64,000 nt of DNA, taken from the NCBI GenBank assembly GCA_951799405.1, contig OX637353.1, forward strand, positions 4,092,001 through 4,156,000, in the 5' to 3' direction. Positions within the stretch are counted from its first letter, which is position 1; the number at the start of each line of letters is the position of its first letter. Position numbers and translations under genes: made by a program. The notes beneath the pieces were generated by a model that did no database searches, had not been told where the DNA came from, and saw nothing but the letters and a program-made list of their open reading frames with translations. Shown piece after piece: positions 11,150 to 22,215 of the stretch. This DNA comes from Agapetus fuscipes (lineage: Eukaryota > Arthropoda > Insecta > Trichoptera > Glossosomatidae).

Positions 11150-11595
11150 ATTCAAGATGTATACTTCCATTGTTCGGCCAGTTGTGTTGTACAGATGCGA
11201 AGCCTGGAGTCTGACTCAGAAACAAGAGAAATCTCTCCAAAATGCTCTGTCGCATTCTCGGACCTGTATTTGAAGATGACAGGTGGCGTATCCGTACAAA
11301 CGCTGAGCTGATGTCCGTGTTTCAAGACCCAAACATAGTGTCGGTAATGAAATCAAGAAGACTCCAGAGGGCCGGACATGTAGCATGTGCAGAGGATTCC
11401 AGGATCATCAGAACTGCCTTGGATGGTGCCCCCACAGGTGTTAGATCACTCGGACGTCCCAGGATTCGGTGGGAAGACAACGTCTAAGCCGACGCCGGAG
11501 GTCTGGGAGTGAGGGGACCATGGAGGGAAGCAGCACAAGACAGAGAGTCCTGGAGGATTGTGATGCGGGAGGCCCTGAGCCTTCATGGCTTATGA
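11150..11595 (+). mobile_element. LINE reverse transcriptase, C-terminal remnant (frameshift and stop)
   Basis: The first frame, from about 11160, reads IVRPVVLYRCEAWSLTQKQE, the segment just after the RT palm in many insect LINEs. A frameshift near 11240 moves it to a frame with CRILGPVFEDDRWRIRTNAE, RRLQRAGHVA and GRPRIRWEDNV. After an in-frame TAA at 11485-11487 the same frame continues as PWREAAQDRESWRIVMREAL and ends at 11595. This is the post-RT tail of a LINE polyprotein, with the endonuclease and RT core missing. The element is dead, 5'-truncated, and flanked by family E repeats. Confidence 0.9.
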
Positions 11596-11614
11596 ACCAT
11601 CTAGAAGCGTTTAC

Positions 11615-11905
11615 CTTAAAATGTATGGAAAACAAAACCGCGCCTTTTGTTAAAGTTTGAGTTAACAAATACATGTATCGCTGAAACTCAATATTAACGT
11701 TTCTCTGAAATTGTATGGAAAATAAAAAAGCACCTCTAGTAGAACTTCGGATTGCATAAACAACGTTTAAACTCAACCATAGCGTCTAGAAAAAAATGTA
11801 TGGAATTAAATAAGCGCCTCTAGAGAGCGTTTTATTTTATTTACATTTTTTTGGTTTAGTTGAAACATAATGTTGCATACTTCGGGTACAGATTTGTATT
11901 TGATG
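11615..11905 (+). repeat. Family E repeat block, three tandem-like modules
   Basis: ATGTATGGAAAACAAAACCGC, TTGTATGGAAAATAAAAAAGC and AATGTATGGAATTAAATAAGC start three successive modules, each followed by GC(A)CCTCTAG or CGCCTTTTG. The last module runs into GTTGCATACTTCGGGTACAG, matching the E end at 22190-22215 and 61960-61980. It may be the 3' region of the adjoining LINE. Confidence 0.6.
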
Positions 11906-12487
11906 CAGTGCTCTATTTAAGTAAAGTGGAATGAAGTGGTTAAATGTGCCGCGGCATTGCGAAGGGTGGACACGGGGGGGAGGGGGGGGGGGGGTGAGTA
12001 TAGGGGGGGGGGGGGAGAAATTAGCAGAGGCGTAGCTGTCGCAAAATTAAAACGGAAAAAACATTAAAGAGAAAAAATAAATAAAATGTGTATTAAGGTG
12101 ACACGAAAAGACTTGTTTTTTTTACCAAAGTCTTAATTATATATTTGTGAATCTTTTCCTATTAATTCACATCCATCGCATTGTTTTCTTTTCACTTTAA
12201 ACCTTCTATTGTTTCACATTCAATATTTGTTTTCTTGTACGATATCTTTTACTTTTTCTTTGTAGATTAATGGTTTTTACCTAATAATTCGCAAGTGCCT
12301 TGGAAGTGTAAATATATGGAAATGGTCCCTAAAGATAAAACTGTAATTGTAGCTGTAGCTCTGTGACCATTCCGCTAGGGGTGACCAGAGCTTCTGCAAA
12401 TTTGCCTCCATTTTTTTCATATCCTTGCAAACCTCTTTCATAAGACGATATGAATATAATAAAACCATCATTATTTATAACAATATA
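11906..12487. other. Poly(G) tracts and a possible decayed retroelement piece
   Basis: G-runs occupy 11974-12015. On the minus strand at 12290-12440 a frame reads MKEVCKDMKKMEANLQKLW. It resembles the KEVCKDRKKW end of the LINE at 50225, but the match is short and may be chance. Confidence 0.3.
11974..12015 (+). repeat. Poly(G) simple repeat
   Basis: Three G-runs of about 7, 13 and 14 residues, interrupted by A, TGAGTATA and similar. This can form a G-quadruplex and is prone to length error in assembly. Confidence 0.9.
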
Positions 12488-12694
12488 CAATTTTCAAATA
12501 TGCTCTTCACTGGGTGAAAAAATCATATACCTTTACCAAAGACATATCACAAAAGGTCCATTCAGCCTTACAGGAACTGGTCTTGCTTGAGAATTGGCGC
12601 TTTCTTCAGCGACTGCCAACCTCACAGAGGGCTTTTGAGGTGTGATTTACACAATAACAGCGCTCACCAAATAAGTCATATTATTATTATTATC
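12488..12694 (+). mobile_element. Family C SINE, 5'-truncated
   Basis: It starts within the C body (TTTTCAAATATGCTCTTCAC) and lacks the tRNA-like head. It continues through CAAAAGGTCCATTCAGCC, CTTGCTTGAGAATTGGCGC and CAGCGCTCACCAAATAAGTC, and ends in (ATT)n. Confidence 0.8.
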
Positions 12695-13028
12695 CAAGTG
12701 GTCCTTGTTCGACAGAAACATAGAGAGTGGTCCCAGGTAGCATTAGTATTAAGAACAACTGTTTTAGATATATGAAAAACTTTTTCAGTGAATATTATTG
12801 CTAGTTATTATTTTATTTATTTAGAAGTAATAAATACTTAATAATACAACAGAGATCTTTCATGACTTTTTAACATTTCAAAGGCGAATCAATAAAGTAA
12901 TTCAATTTGGACTGTTTAAAGCGTTTGAGAATTGTCATTTGTATTTCATACATGATCCTTATACATACAACCTTAGAGGGTACCTAAGCCTTGAGTAACA
13001 AATACATTTGAAAGAAAACATTTTTTTT

Positions 13029-13280
13029 AAATAGATTTGTGAAGAAGAATGCAATTCACCAATCTATTCTGCCTGGCCAGAAACAGGTATTAAAATCATC
13101 AATTAATAATTCATTAATGTTTATTTTAATGAATTATTAATTTATAATTACCCAATAACATCTGTTGAACCAGGGTCAAAGTAATGGTCAAATAACCCAA
13201 GCGGGGGTCGAACCAACGTTATTCTATTCCAAATACGCTTGAACGATCAGTCCGTTTGTTCCCCTCGGCCATAACACCGA
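13029..13280 (-). mobile_element. Family D SINE (tRNA-Leu/Ser-like head)
   Basis: On the minus strand it starts near 13280 with GTTATGGCCGAGGGG, typical of the A box of class II (Leu/Ser) tRNAs. It has GGTTCGACCCC as B box and then CCCTGGTTCAACAGATGTTATTGGG. A 17-bp perfect hairpin (13101-13117 with 13126-13142) precedes CTGGCCAGGCAGAATAGATT, and CTTCACAAATCTATTT plus an A-run form the 3' end. Related copies lie at 49493, 55641 and 60922. Confidence 0.8.
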
Positions 13281-13374
13281 CAGGAAGGAATGCTATGATT
13301 TCAAACACTTTTGCCAACTACACTAAGTAAGACACGTTTTTTTTTTCTCGTTTTATTTTGCAGGATTAGATTAA

Positions 13375-13629
13375 AATTGTTATCGGGGACTTCTCTGTTT
13401 TCTCACGACGTGTATCAGCGGCGTGTGTGAGGCGGGAGAGGGCACGAGGCGTGTCTGGAGATATTCACGGTCTCCAGAAAAAGCACGTTCCAGCAGACGC
13501 ACTCGTGACGATTACCAACAAAGGTATTATGTAGACGTTCAACGAGGAGTAGCTGGAAAGCAAAGGGAATGTAGCGCCCATGGGCTGCGGATTTTATCGA
13601 AACAAGGTTTTAACAACTTCACGGCATAA
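13375..13629 (+). other. GC-richer open frame, unrecognised (weak)
   Basis: A frame open from 13375 to 13629 reads VCEAGEGTRRVWRYSRSPEK in its middle and is rich in Arg and Ser. A pyrimidine tract and TTTTGCAG acceptor-like site end at 13363, but the frame has a TAA at 13372 just after it, so no clean exon can be built. No domain is recognised. Confidence 0.15.
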
Positions 13630-13680
13630 GCATGCATCAAGAGAGTGGTGAATGTTGAGGGGATGAAGGAATAATCATAT

Positions 13681-13958
13681 TAGAATGATTCGTTTGATGA
13701 GCGCTGTTTTTGTGTGAACCACTCTGAGAGCATGGTCGTCGCTGTAGAAAGCACCAATGCTCAAGCAAGACCCAATGGCTGTAAGGGTGGATGGACTTTT
13801 TGTGCCCGGTCTTTGGTAAAAGTTTATGAATCTTTCAACCCAGGGATGAGCATATATGAAAATATAAATGGTATATTTTTTGTGCTCTGCCGAGATTCGA
13901 ATCCATAACTTTCCGTTTACGAGTTAGAAGTGTTAACCACTAGACTGCGGACTGATCA
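13681..13958 (-). mobile_element. Family C SINE, near full length
   Basis: On the minus strand: tRNA-like head (AGTCTAGTGGTTAACACTTC, B box GGATTCGAATC in diverged form), then ATACCATTTATATTTTCA, the GGTCCATCC-equivalent region, and the 3' end AAACAGCGCTCATCAAACG. It is diverged from other copies by point changes. Confidence 0.85.
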
Positions 13959-16229
13959 AGAAAGGATAGAATAAAGTGAAGACATATTTGCCGAGATGTG
14001 ATCATCCTAAGGAGAATGGTGGTTACAAGTACAATAACAAGTAAACAACTGTCAGTAAAGAATAAGCTTAACGCCGTCATCTTGTACAACGTCCCTTTTT
14101 ATATTTCAACGTGAAATTTAGTTGAGTTGCGTAAGATTAAAAAGCCTCTTTTATCTATATCGGCTCCACCCTTAAAGTCACCACCCCCTCCCCCCCTCTC
14201 CTTCATTCACCTTGTTGCCAACCCCCTCTCTTACCGCTTACACCAGTACATCCCACTCAACTGTCTTAAGTTAAGTTTAATTTTAGTCATAATTTGTTAC
14301 TTGAAGATGGAGGTTCTCCAAAAACATTTGTAACGACTCAAAGTGTGTAATTTTTATTTAAAAATAATAACACTTTCTTTAAAAAGTATTTCGTAACAAG
14401 AAATACAAACTGATACCCAATGATTTTATCAGTTTGAAGGCCATTAAGTTATAACTGCGCCTACTTGACGTGTATAGTATGACGTGTAATTAAGACGTGT
14501 ATAGCCGTCAGAATATTTTATTTACCCAAAATTAATTACTAGTTTTTTATATGTCTGATAGGTGACAACGCGAAACAATAATTATTATTAAGAATACAAT
14601 ACTTTTAAAAATAAAGAAAATCGTGCTCTCGTTTTCTGGCTAAGCCTAGTGTATGAAGCAAAACCTCGCTAAGACAATCCCGGGCTAAGAGCAGGCAAAT
14701 ACAAGCTCGGGTAATTTAATACCTCAAACAAAATATTGTTATTATGAGAGACCCACCCCCTCTGCTGTTCGCTCTGTGTGTATTTGCCAAGCAGTGTTTG
14801 TTTTTCGAAATTTATTTTATTTATTTATAATTTGCTAGACAGTCTACACAAAGATTCATTATGGGTTAACGCAAATACGTCATTCTGCGTGGAGCTTTGT
14901 AAAGTAATGCTAAAATTAGTTTTCAAAAGATTATGCCTGTTTTTCGGTTTAAATAAACATACTCAAATATTTTACGACACATTTTAGTTATCGTTGAATG
15001 TAAATTGTACGGTCACAAAGTATCCTCAAAACGAGCTTGGTTATGACAAATTTAAAGATAGAAAAAGAAAACCAACGCTTACTTTACGAAATATGTTTTT
15101 TTTTAATCTATTTAGATGGTTAATGCTATTAAAAGCGATGAAATTCAACCCTGTAAAATAGATATACTTTTTACAACTTTAGAATGACAAACATTCGTAT
15201 GTGAATGATCAATAAAATATTTCAAAAGGCAAAAAAGATGGCGAATTAAGGAGGAAAGGAGAAGGATTATATTAGCTTTATAGAGAAAATTAAACGGTTA
15301 CATAAAATTTCACATCGAAAATGTATAAAATATACTTTTTTGACTTAAATGTAATGGTCATATTTCTGCTTAAGGCTTTTTTTAAATTAACCCTATGTCT
15401 CAGAACATACGTTTAACAAAAAACTAAATAATCATAATGTGAATGATAGTAAATATTCACTGAACTTGGACTTGTCTTTATTAAGCATGATGCCAAGAGT
15501 CGTATAGAATCAACGACGGAAATCTAGATTTTTTTTGAAAATAAGAAAATTACAATTTCTTTTTCCCCATGGCATTTTTTGTGTTTCCATATATTTATTT
15601 AATTTCCGACATAACTCCTATACTTTGATGCTTTACGAATCTTCATTTGAGGTATTTGAAACAAAACGTGAAATTCGTTCCATGTGAAATTATGGATGTT
15701 GTACAAATTCAATTTTCTGAAAAATGGGCCATGTTGAAAAAAAGTATTGAATAATATAAATTAATTTATAAAACCTATCAAAATGAGGGGAAAATAAATA
15801 CTGCCTCGTGTACACATTACTTATTATTATTATTACAAATATCAACATAAAATAAAAAGTACTTTCGACGGTAAAAATTGTAATATGAAATGCTTCATTC
15901 CACTCTCCCTCTTTCATTATGCTTTCGCGAAAATTTAAAAAGAAGAAATAAATTTCTGCGAATGCCACTGACAGTTTTTTAGCGAAGGCTTATTATAATT
16001 TTTCAATAGCGCTAATATTGAAAATAATTACAAAGGGCCCGGAGTCGTGATGAAGTCTTTTGACATATTTTTTTTATTCGTGAAAGTAAAAGTAAGAATA
16101 CAAAAAAATACGTTAAATTAGGGTAGGTAAAAAAGTATACATATTTTAACATGAGTACATAATTTTTACATGCACTCCTTGTACATCTACAATCGTCATC
16201 ATTTAGCAGCTTGATTTATAACTTGATAT
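13959..16229. other. AT-rich stretch without a recognised gene
   Basis: A C-rich tract (14170-14210) is followed by TTGAAGA, a GGAG/CTCC hairpin and AAAAAC (14300-14325), a diverged form of the motif in the 3969-4158 element. Frames at 14127-14333 and 15690-15968 show no domain. Confidence 0.45.
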
Positions 16230-16283
16230 AAGGCTGACCACAAGTACTGTAAAAAATGTTCACTTTTACCAAGCCACGCCAAG
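16230..16283 (+). mobile_element. Family B fragment
   Basis: AAGGCTGACCACAAGTACTGTAAAAAATG matches the 5' part of family B. The match fades after GTTCACTTTTACCAAG. Confidence 0.55.
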
Positions 16284-16464
16284 GAAATCGGAGTTGCTGG
16301 TTCCAAGGAAAGAGTCGCATGGCATACGTTCGTTCGAGGTTCGGAGTAGGTACGAGGCGCGTGCATAAGGTATAGGCAAAATATCCATTTCAGAATAAAT
16401 ATTTTTTCCCATTCCTTTAAAATAACTTGAAATTGCGAATGAAAAATAAATTAAATAAATAAAT

Positions 16465-16530
16465 TGGACAATTTCTCTAGCGCCGTACTGTGATCAATCA
16501 CCTCAAGGGCGCTTTACATAGTTGTAAAAC
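16465..16530 (+). repeat. Dispersed repeat J, copy 1
   Basis: TGGACAATTTCTCTAGCGCCGTACTGTGATCAATCACCTCAAGG resembles 17148-17205 (AAGACAATATTTATAGTGCC, TTTTGTGATAAATCAGTGCAAGG). Both are short pieces of an unclassified repeat. Confidence 0.45.
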
Positions 16531-16740
16531 AGAAAAAAAATATTAACTTAAACCTACGCATAAAACAAATATTAAAATGGCAAATAAAAAATTTCAACAT
16601 AATCTAAAATCAAAAGTACCTACAACAAATTACACCAATGCTTGACGAAAACTAAAAAATCAGATCAAATTATACATCAATTTCAAAAAAACTAAACAAA
16701 AATATAATTAAAGTAATGAATGTAAAATAATAAATGATGG

Positions 16741-16880
16741 CTCCAATCTAACTTAAATTTTAAATTTTAAATCTGAATATCAAGTTGAATTGTTTTTTTT
16801 TACCATATTGCCTAACTTAAGTTAGGCAATATATAAGCTATTAGGCGAATGTGCCTGTATGGGATGCACGCCCCTGGTAG
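16741..16880 (+). repeat. Dispersed repeat H, copy 1, with a perfect palindrome
   Basis: It matches the reverse complement of 61378-61492: TTTAAATCTGAATATCAAG, ACCATATTGCC, CTATTAGGCG, GCCTGTATGGGATGC and GCCCCTG. This copy alone carries a perfect 28-bp palindrome at 16805-16832, apparently created locally by inverted duplication of the ATATTGCCTAACTT half. Confidence 0.6.
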
Positions 16881-17147
16881 GTACACATGCGGAACGTATA
16901 AGCGAGGAATTACCCATGCTTGCTTGTGGGCGTACATTAAATGTTAACCTTAAGTATAATGTATCTAAGCAAGATTATTATCATAGCATGTGTGGGAGAA
17001 TTTTGTTTTCACGTGATTGTATTTCTTGACTCACGCATTATAATTATAAGACAACAAATCTGTTAAAGATGTATCACAAAATGGTGATTAGGTTACCAAG
17101 TTAAGGGGGAGTCAATTATCACACTTTGATCATAATGTTTTATAATA

Positions 17148-17205
17148 ATAATAATAAGACAATATTTATAGTGCCGTTTTGTGATAAATCAGTGCAAGGG
17201 TAGGT
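17148..17205 (+). repeat. Dispersed repeat J, copy 2
   Basis: It follows an (AAT)n tract at 17143-17158 and matches 16465-16530 in the AGCGCCGTACTGTGAT region. Element type unknown. Confidence 0.4.
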
Positions 17206-18637
17206 ACTGTATTTAACTTTTGCCAATAGTTAGCATATAACATGATTACCATACATTCCTGCAACGGATCAGGCGGAAAGTGTAGACATCGATTTGTTAA
17301 CAATAATTAGTTATTCCTTCGTAAATTTTAAACACTATATTTTTTTTTAATTTTGAATAGTAGTGGTGGGTGTTTATGTAAAAAATCAAAGATGTCATAA
17401 AATAGTGAAGTGAAAATAAAAGTAGAAACACGTAAAATCATCAACATGTATCTATACGTAGACTTCTTTTTTATGAAAATTTTCTTCATTTCTCTTTTGC
17501 ATATTATAATTTCATATTAATTACTTTAAAAAAATCATCATAATAAGTTTATTTTAAAATGCGAAGACGTGTTACATAAAATAACATTAGTTCTATGCAT
17601 TCGCCCAAAATAGCGACCTAATACACTTTTAAGATCTCAAAAACATCGATTAGCCTTCTTGTAGATAGGCACCCTCTCCAGGACAAGAGCAAGATTTTAT
17701 TTGCGTTTTTACTAGAAACTTCTCTGAGCTTCTCTCTATCGGAGATCCTTGCGCATTTAGTCTTTTGCATATCATGCTGAAAAAATACTAATAAGATGTC
17801 AATATGAGGTTATTTATGTGGTTAGCCCGCATGTAAAGTATTTTGAATGTTGTGGATGTTTTAAGCGTTCTAGTGCACGTAACAAGCAAACATTCCAAAT
17901 TGCCATCTTTGCGTGAATAAATGATTCTTTTTTCCAATAAAAAACTTGAGAAACTTTTAAGCTAAACTTGAAAAAAAACCACGATGATTTTTATTGTTAA
18001 AAAATATTGTTGATTCTATGCGTTTTGTTATACGAGTCGTATAGCAAGCAAAGCGGGAAATCCAGGGTTTGTATTTAGCTTTAAAAGTAAAAATAGAAAA
18101 TGATATTCTCTTTGTTTTCTTACATTTATCTCACTATCGAAAATATTGCAGATTCCCGCCTTTGGTTCTATGTGAACTAAATTTAAGGTTAGCTGAATGA
18201 AAGCATTATGTTCCTTTTCTGCATTAATGGGAGATAAACCATAAATGCAGAATAATTGCTGTTTAGCGCAAAAGTAATGGTATGAGATCATAGAAGTCGG
18301 CAAAGGAGTGACGATGTTCAGAAGTCGCAATAGAGGTAATTAATAAGAAGACAAATTTTATGCAGTTTAAGTGGTTTCTAATGCATTAATTTCTATCTAA
18401 TCTCACATAAATCTGTATTGCAAAAATACATTACCATGCTCACAAAAATATACAAACTATGTAAATGAAACTCTGTGTTTTAAATTATAATTCCTCAAAT
18501 ATTAATTTTCCCTGTGTGAATACACAAACTCTTAAAATTTTACACGGTACCTAAGTTTGCAGTTACACATGTCTAATTAATTAAAAAATCAGCTGATTTA
18601 TGTAATAAGTGTTGTTTTAGAAAGAATCACATTCCAA
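17206..18637. other. AT-rich stretch without a recognised gene
   Basis: The 100-codon minus frame at 18028-18330 lacks an ATG start and any recognisable domain. Nothing else stands out. Confidence 0.45.
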
Positions 18638-18693
18638 ACAAGACGGAGTTGCTGTAAGGCTGGGTAAACTTTGGCGAAAAACGGTAGTAAAGC
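18638..18693 (-). mobile_element. Family C SINE fragment
   Basis: AAGACGGAGTTGCTGTAAGG and CTGGGTAAACTTTGG match the centre of family C in reverse. Both ends are lost. Confidence 0.5.
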
Positions 18694-18726
18694 ATGTTTT
18701 GCAAAAATGTTGAATGTTGTTTGATT

Positions 18727-18850
18727 GTGTGTCAATGGCGGGAACACCTCCTGTTTCCCGCGCATTTGTCGTGTCTCGCTAATTAGCGGCGCCTTTGTGA
18801 GGAGTCCGCGCTAGTTCAGCGGAAAGTGCTCGCCACGGTTTTTTCTTCGT
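18727..18850. promoter_or_regulatory. GC-rich patch with paired E2F-like sites (candidate)
   Basis: GGCGGGAA (18737-18744) and TTTCCCGCGC (18754-18763) are E2F-type sites in opposite orientation, 9 bp apart. CTAATTAG, a homeodomain-type palindrome, and GCGGCGCC follow at about 18780. No repeat family matches. A regulatory role is inferred from motifs only. Confidence 0.25.
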
Positions 18851-18962
18851 TAATTTACAAAAGTGTAAACAACAACCGTCATACTGAAATCACGTCAACA
18901 CATCCAGGAATTGCAAATATTTCATGCGGTTGCATAAACAGATAACGAAGGTGCATATTTTT

Positions 18963-19110
18963 TATTTCTTCTTCTTCTTCAACAGCCCAATGGTCCTTGG
19001 TCTCCTTCATCCCCTGCCTGTAACTCCGCTTATCTTTTGACGCCACTGTCCAGTTCACAACTTGTAGAAGGTTAGTCGCATACTTCCCACTTCAACCCTC
19101 CGTGTAAGTT
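18963..19110 (-). mobile_element. LINE reverse transcriptase, extreme C-terminal remnant
   Basis: On the minus strand a frame reads YATNLLQVVNWTVASKDKRS, then YRQGMKETKDHWAVEEEE. It aligns by eye with NQLLQVTNWKAAAVDRRSWR of the LINE at 37375-37741. The run of GAA codons is the usual purine-rich end after such LINE frames. Only the last 45 or so codons remain, with a TGA just upstream. It lies 0.8 kb from the larger LINE fragment at 19952 in the same orientation but belongs to a different subfamily. Confidence 0.75.
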
Positions 19111-19951
19111 TTATCCATGTCACTCCTCTTCTTCTTTTCATCATTCTTTTTGATATCCCCGTGTCATTCTGTGAATATTTCCAAACCACCAGTTTTTATA
19201 AAAGTCTTCTAAAGGTTGAAATACTAATAAACGCTGGACAGATCCTCATTTCACCGAATGCGCAATTCTTCTTTATCCATCATATTTTAATTTAAGCATT
19301 ACTTTTTTTGAGTTGGATGACCACCCATAATGAACAAAGTGTTTCACTCTGGCAAATTTCTCACTGTTTTAAGAGTTTTTATACATCTTTAAAAAAAAAT
19401 TGCTTTGTTCCAATGTTTTTTAAAAGAACTAAGTTTTTCCTGTGTTTCAGCAGGAAGAACAATGTTTAGAAAAAAAGAAAAATCGAAGATGTAGAAAGTG
19501 AAAAGTAAAAAAAAAATATGAGGCGTCTTTTAAACGTCAAGAAACGGCAAAAAGGTCCCGCAAGAGGCCATCATCCCTGAGTGCCCAATTTAATGTCGAA
19601 AAAGTGTAAATTTTATCAAGGAGGAGAATAATGTTACATTCTTCGGCGTCGGCATAAAAATCACGTCAATATTATGTCACTGACAACAAACATAAAGGCG
19701 GGGATGGAGAAAGCCATAAAACTTACATAAAAAATATCTTAAGTAACGGAATATCAATAAAAAGTCCACGAACGTAAGGAGAAAGGACAAGAGGCGCCAA
19801 CCACGCAGGAAGCGGTGGCTGAAGAACCTTTTCCCGATCATATTTCTGTGGGTGTGTTTTTAAAGTATATTATGATGACCTTTAGAAGTAAATGTAACTC
19901 CTAAAAGCATGTTTGCGCTTGTATAAATTGCAAGTGTACTTCTCTTCTTCT
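19111..19951. other. No recognised feature
   Basis: Moderately AT-rich DNA with an A-run region at 19480-19515. I found no credible frame or repeat. Confidence 0.45.
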
Positions 19952-20371
19952 TTAGCCCATTTCCGTCCACTCCTGGACGAAGGCCTCCTCCATCTGTTTC
20001 CATATCGACCTGTCTTGTGCAATCTGCGTCCAGGTCGCGCCAGCATGCCGGTCCAGGTCATCCTTCCATCTCAACTGTGGTCGCCCTACACTTCTCTTCG
20101 TCGTTCGAGGTCTCCAAGTCAGCATTCTTTTTGTCCATTCGTCATCCGGACTTCTGGCTACATGTCCCGCCCACTGCCATTTCTGAGTCATTACACGGTG
20201 GATTATGTCAGTGACCTTTGTATTTTCTCTCACCGTTTCATTTCTGACTCTATCTCTAAGGGAGAGTCCTAACATGGCTCTTTCCATGTCTCTTTGGGTC
20301 GTTCTTAACTTCTCGGCACTTTGTTTTGTAAGAGTTACTGTTTCTAGGCCATATGTAGCTATGTAGTGTAC
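19952..20371 (-). mobile_element. LINE reverse transcriptase, C-terminal fragment (open frame)
   Basis: An uninterrupted minus frame of about 140 codons reads ATYGLETVTLTKQSAEKLRT, then MERAMLGLSLRDRVRNETVR, QKWQWAGHVARSPDDEWTKR, GRPQLRWKDDLDRHAG and AFVQEWTEMG before the stop at 19952. These are hallmark post-RT motifs of insect LINE polyproteins (MLGxSLRDRVRN, WxWAGHVAR, GRPxxRWxDD). The endonuclease and RT core are absent, so the copy is 5'-truncated. The lack of stops suggests it is younger than most LINE pieces here. The family B copy at 20393 lies just upstream of it on this strand. Confidence 0.93.
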
Positions 20372-20392
20372 TTACAATATAGTTATTCCGTA

Positions 20393-20636
20393 TCAATCTA
20401 TAATCTAAATTGTAATGCTATATTAACATTCAAAGCTCATATAAAATGCATGCCCACAAACAAACACGTGGAAGTTCACGTTTATAAATGCTTAATGTGT
20501 ACTTGGAAATTAAAATTCAAACCTCAAATGAACGTACACCCTGCAACTCTTGTCGTCCTTCCCTGAAACAGGGGGGACTTTGGCAAAGTGAACCATTTTC
20601 TACAGCATGGGTGGCCAGCCGTATACCAACCCGTAT
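20393..20636 (-). mobile_element. Family B element, near full length
   Basis: In plus reading: ATCTATAATCTAAATTG tail, CCCACAAACAAACACG, TCAAATGAACGTACACCCTG, CCTGAAACAGGGGGGACTTT, GTGGCCAGCC and ACCAACCCG. Confidence 0.8.
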
Positions 20637-20749
20637 CTAAGATGAAAAGTTTATTTTTCCATTTGTTGAAAGCTGACGTAAGCGGAAGTGAACAAATTAT
20701 TACAACATGGACGTTTTACGATACATAAACAATTTGATTTAGAACATAT

Positions 20750-21067
20750 GACCGATCCGTAGTCTAGTGGTTAACACTTTTGACTCATAAATGGAATGTT
20801 GTGGGTTCGAATCCTGGCGGAGCACAAACATATTTACCATTTATATTTTCAAATATGCTCTTCGCTGGGGGAAAAATTCATATCCCTTTACCAAAGACCG
20901 GTCACTAAAGGTCAATTCAGTCTTACAGCAACTGGGTCTTGCTTGACAATTGTCGCTTTCTACAGCGACTACCAAGCTCGTAGAGGGCTCTTGAGGTGTG
21001 ATGCACACAAAAACAGCGCTCACCACTTTAATCATCCTAATAATAATATAATAATAATATTATTATA
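20750..21067 (+). mobile_element. Family C SINE, full length
   Basis: The tRNA-like head is well kept: TAGTCTAGTGGTTAACACTT (A box) and GGTTCGAATCC (B box), ending GGCGGAGCACAAA. The body runs through TATGCTCTTCGCTGGG, CTAAAGGTCAATTCAGTC and CAGCGCTCACC to a (TAA)n-type tail. An inverted partial C copy lies directly after the tail (21083-21158). Confidence 0.88.
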
Positions 21068-21082
21068 CCTTTATTTTCACCT

Positions 21083-21158
21083 TTAATAATAATAATCTTA
21101 GGATGATTGATTTGGTGAGCGCTGTTTTTGTGTGTATCACACTTTAAGAGCTCTCTAG
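21083..21158 (-). mobile_element. Family C SINE 3' fragment, tail-to-tail with the previous copy
   Basis: TAATAATAATCTTAGGATG, TTGGTGAGCGCTGTTTTTG and TGTATCACACTTTAAGAGC are the C 3' end in reverse. Together with 21000-21067 it forms an imperfect hairpin about 150 bp long. Confidence 0.75.
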
Positions 21159-22084
21159 TTTTTTTTAGTTTTAGTTTTGTGTTATAATTTATTTTCAATA
21201 AGTTTCTTGCCAAAAAACTATACGTTTATACATCTAAAATTCAGTTTAAAGGTAAAAAAACAGCGATTAATAATGCAAAGATAGACGTAAAGTAAGACGT
21301 CAATTTCTCATGAAGCAGATAAGGTTTTTTCTTAAGAAGGAGATCCGTCATTTCCCCCTGAATGTCTTGACAAGTTCCGGTCTCTTCCACTCTATTTCCT
21401 TAAAGGAAATATCCTGGAATCTTCCGCAGCATCAGGCTGACGTCTCAGGTGGGAGGAAGTAGGCACCGAAATACAATCTTGTCGTGCCAAGAAAACGTTT
21501 TAAAGATGAATGCTCACAATAAAAGCGACGCAAATTTAATCAACGGGTTTTTTGCGAAAAAGGTTCAACGAAATTTATATTATTTTCATTTCAAAGAGAT
21601 TTAATGAAAAAACAAGTTATTCTGTACACGTTACACTATTTATTTTCAATATTTTTTGTACAATAAATTGTAAACTTTTGTGGCTCTCAGACCATTATCA
21701 GGTGTAGTACTTTAAATAAGTATTATTGTTTTTGTATTATTGTAAATTTGCTTTTGCAAAGGACGATTTTTTCCCCAAATGCCATTGTTTAATCGACATT
21801 ATTAAGGTGTAAAAAAAAATTTTTTTAAACTATTTCTAATGCAAAACTAAATATTCTACGTACGCAATTTCAATACTGAAACTCAAATGTATCAGGGCCC
21901 CTTAAATGAATCAGTAGATCGCATTCCTCTTCAGCAATTACTTAAAAAAAATGTATGCTAAAATACTTAACTTTTGATTTCCAACGTTTTGATTAGGGGG
22001 TCATAAAACGGCGGGAAATATGACGTAACGATTGCATGGCGTGTACAATTTGGAAGTAAAAACCGCATTCGGAGTATACAAATT
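21159..22084. other. No recognised gene; one motif of interest
   Basis: The minus strand at 21675-21702 carries CCTGATAATGG...GCCACAAAAG, a diverged form of the CTGAAGA-hairpin motif. GGCGGGAAA followed by TGACGTAA lies at 22010-22028. Nothing else was assigned. Confidence 0.4.
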
Positions 22085-22215
22085 CGTAAATACTCAGCTA
22101 TAGCGTTAATAGAATTATGTGTGAAAGATACAAAAACGCGCCTAGTGAGTCTTTAAGTTTTCATCAATTTTATTGTTACGTATTAACGCAATGCTTTACA
22201 CTCGAGGTACAGTAT
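22085..22215 (+). repeat. Family E repeat
   Basis: ATAGCGTTAATAGAATTATG, AAACGCGCCTAGTGAGTC and AACGCAATGCTTTACACTCG match the E consensus. Confidence 0.55.

Noticed and set aside
12277..12471. LINE tail on minus strand
   Set aside because: KEVCKDMKKM resembles KEVCKDRKKW at the 50225 LINE, but the match is about 10 residues long and flanked by unrelated sequence. Too short to call.
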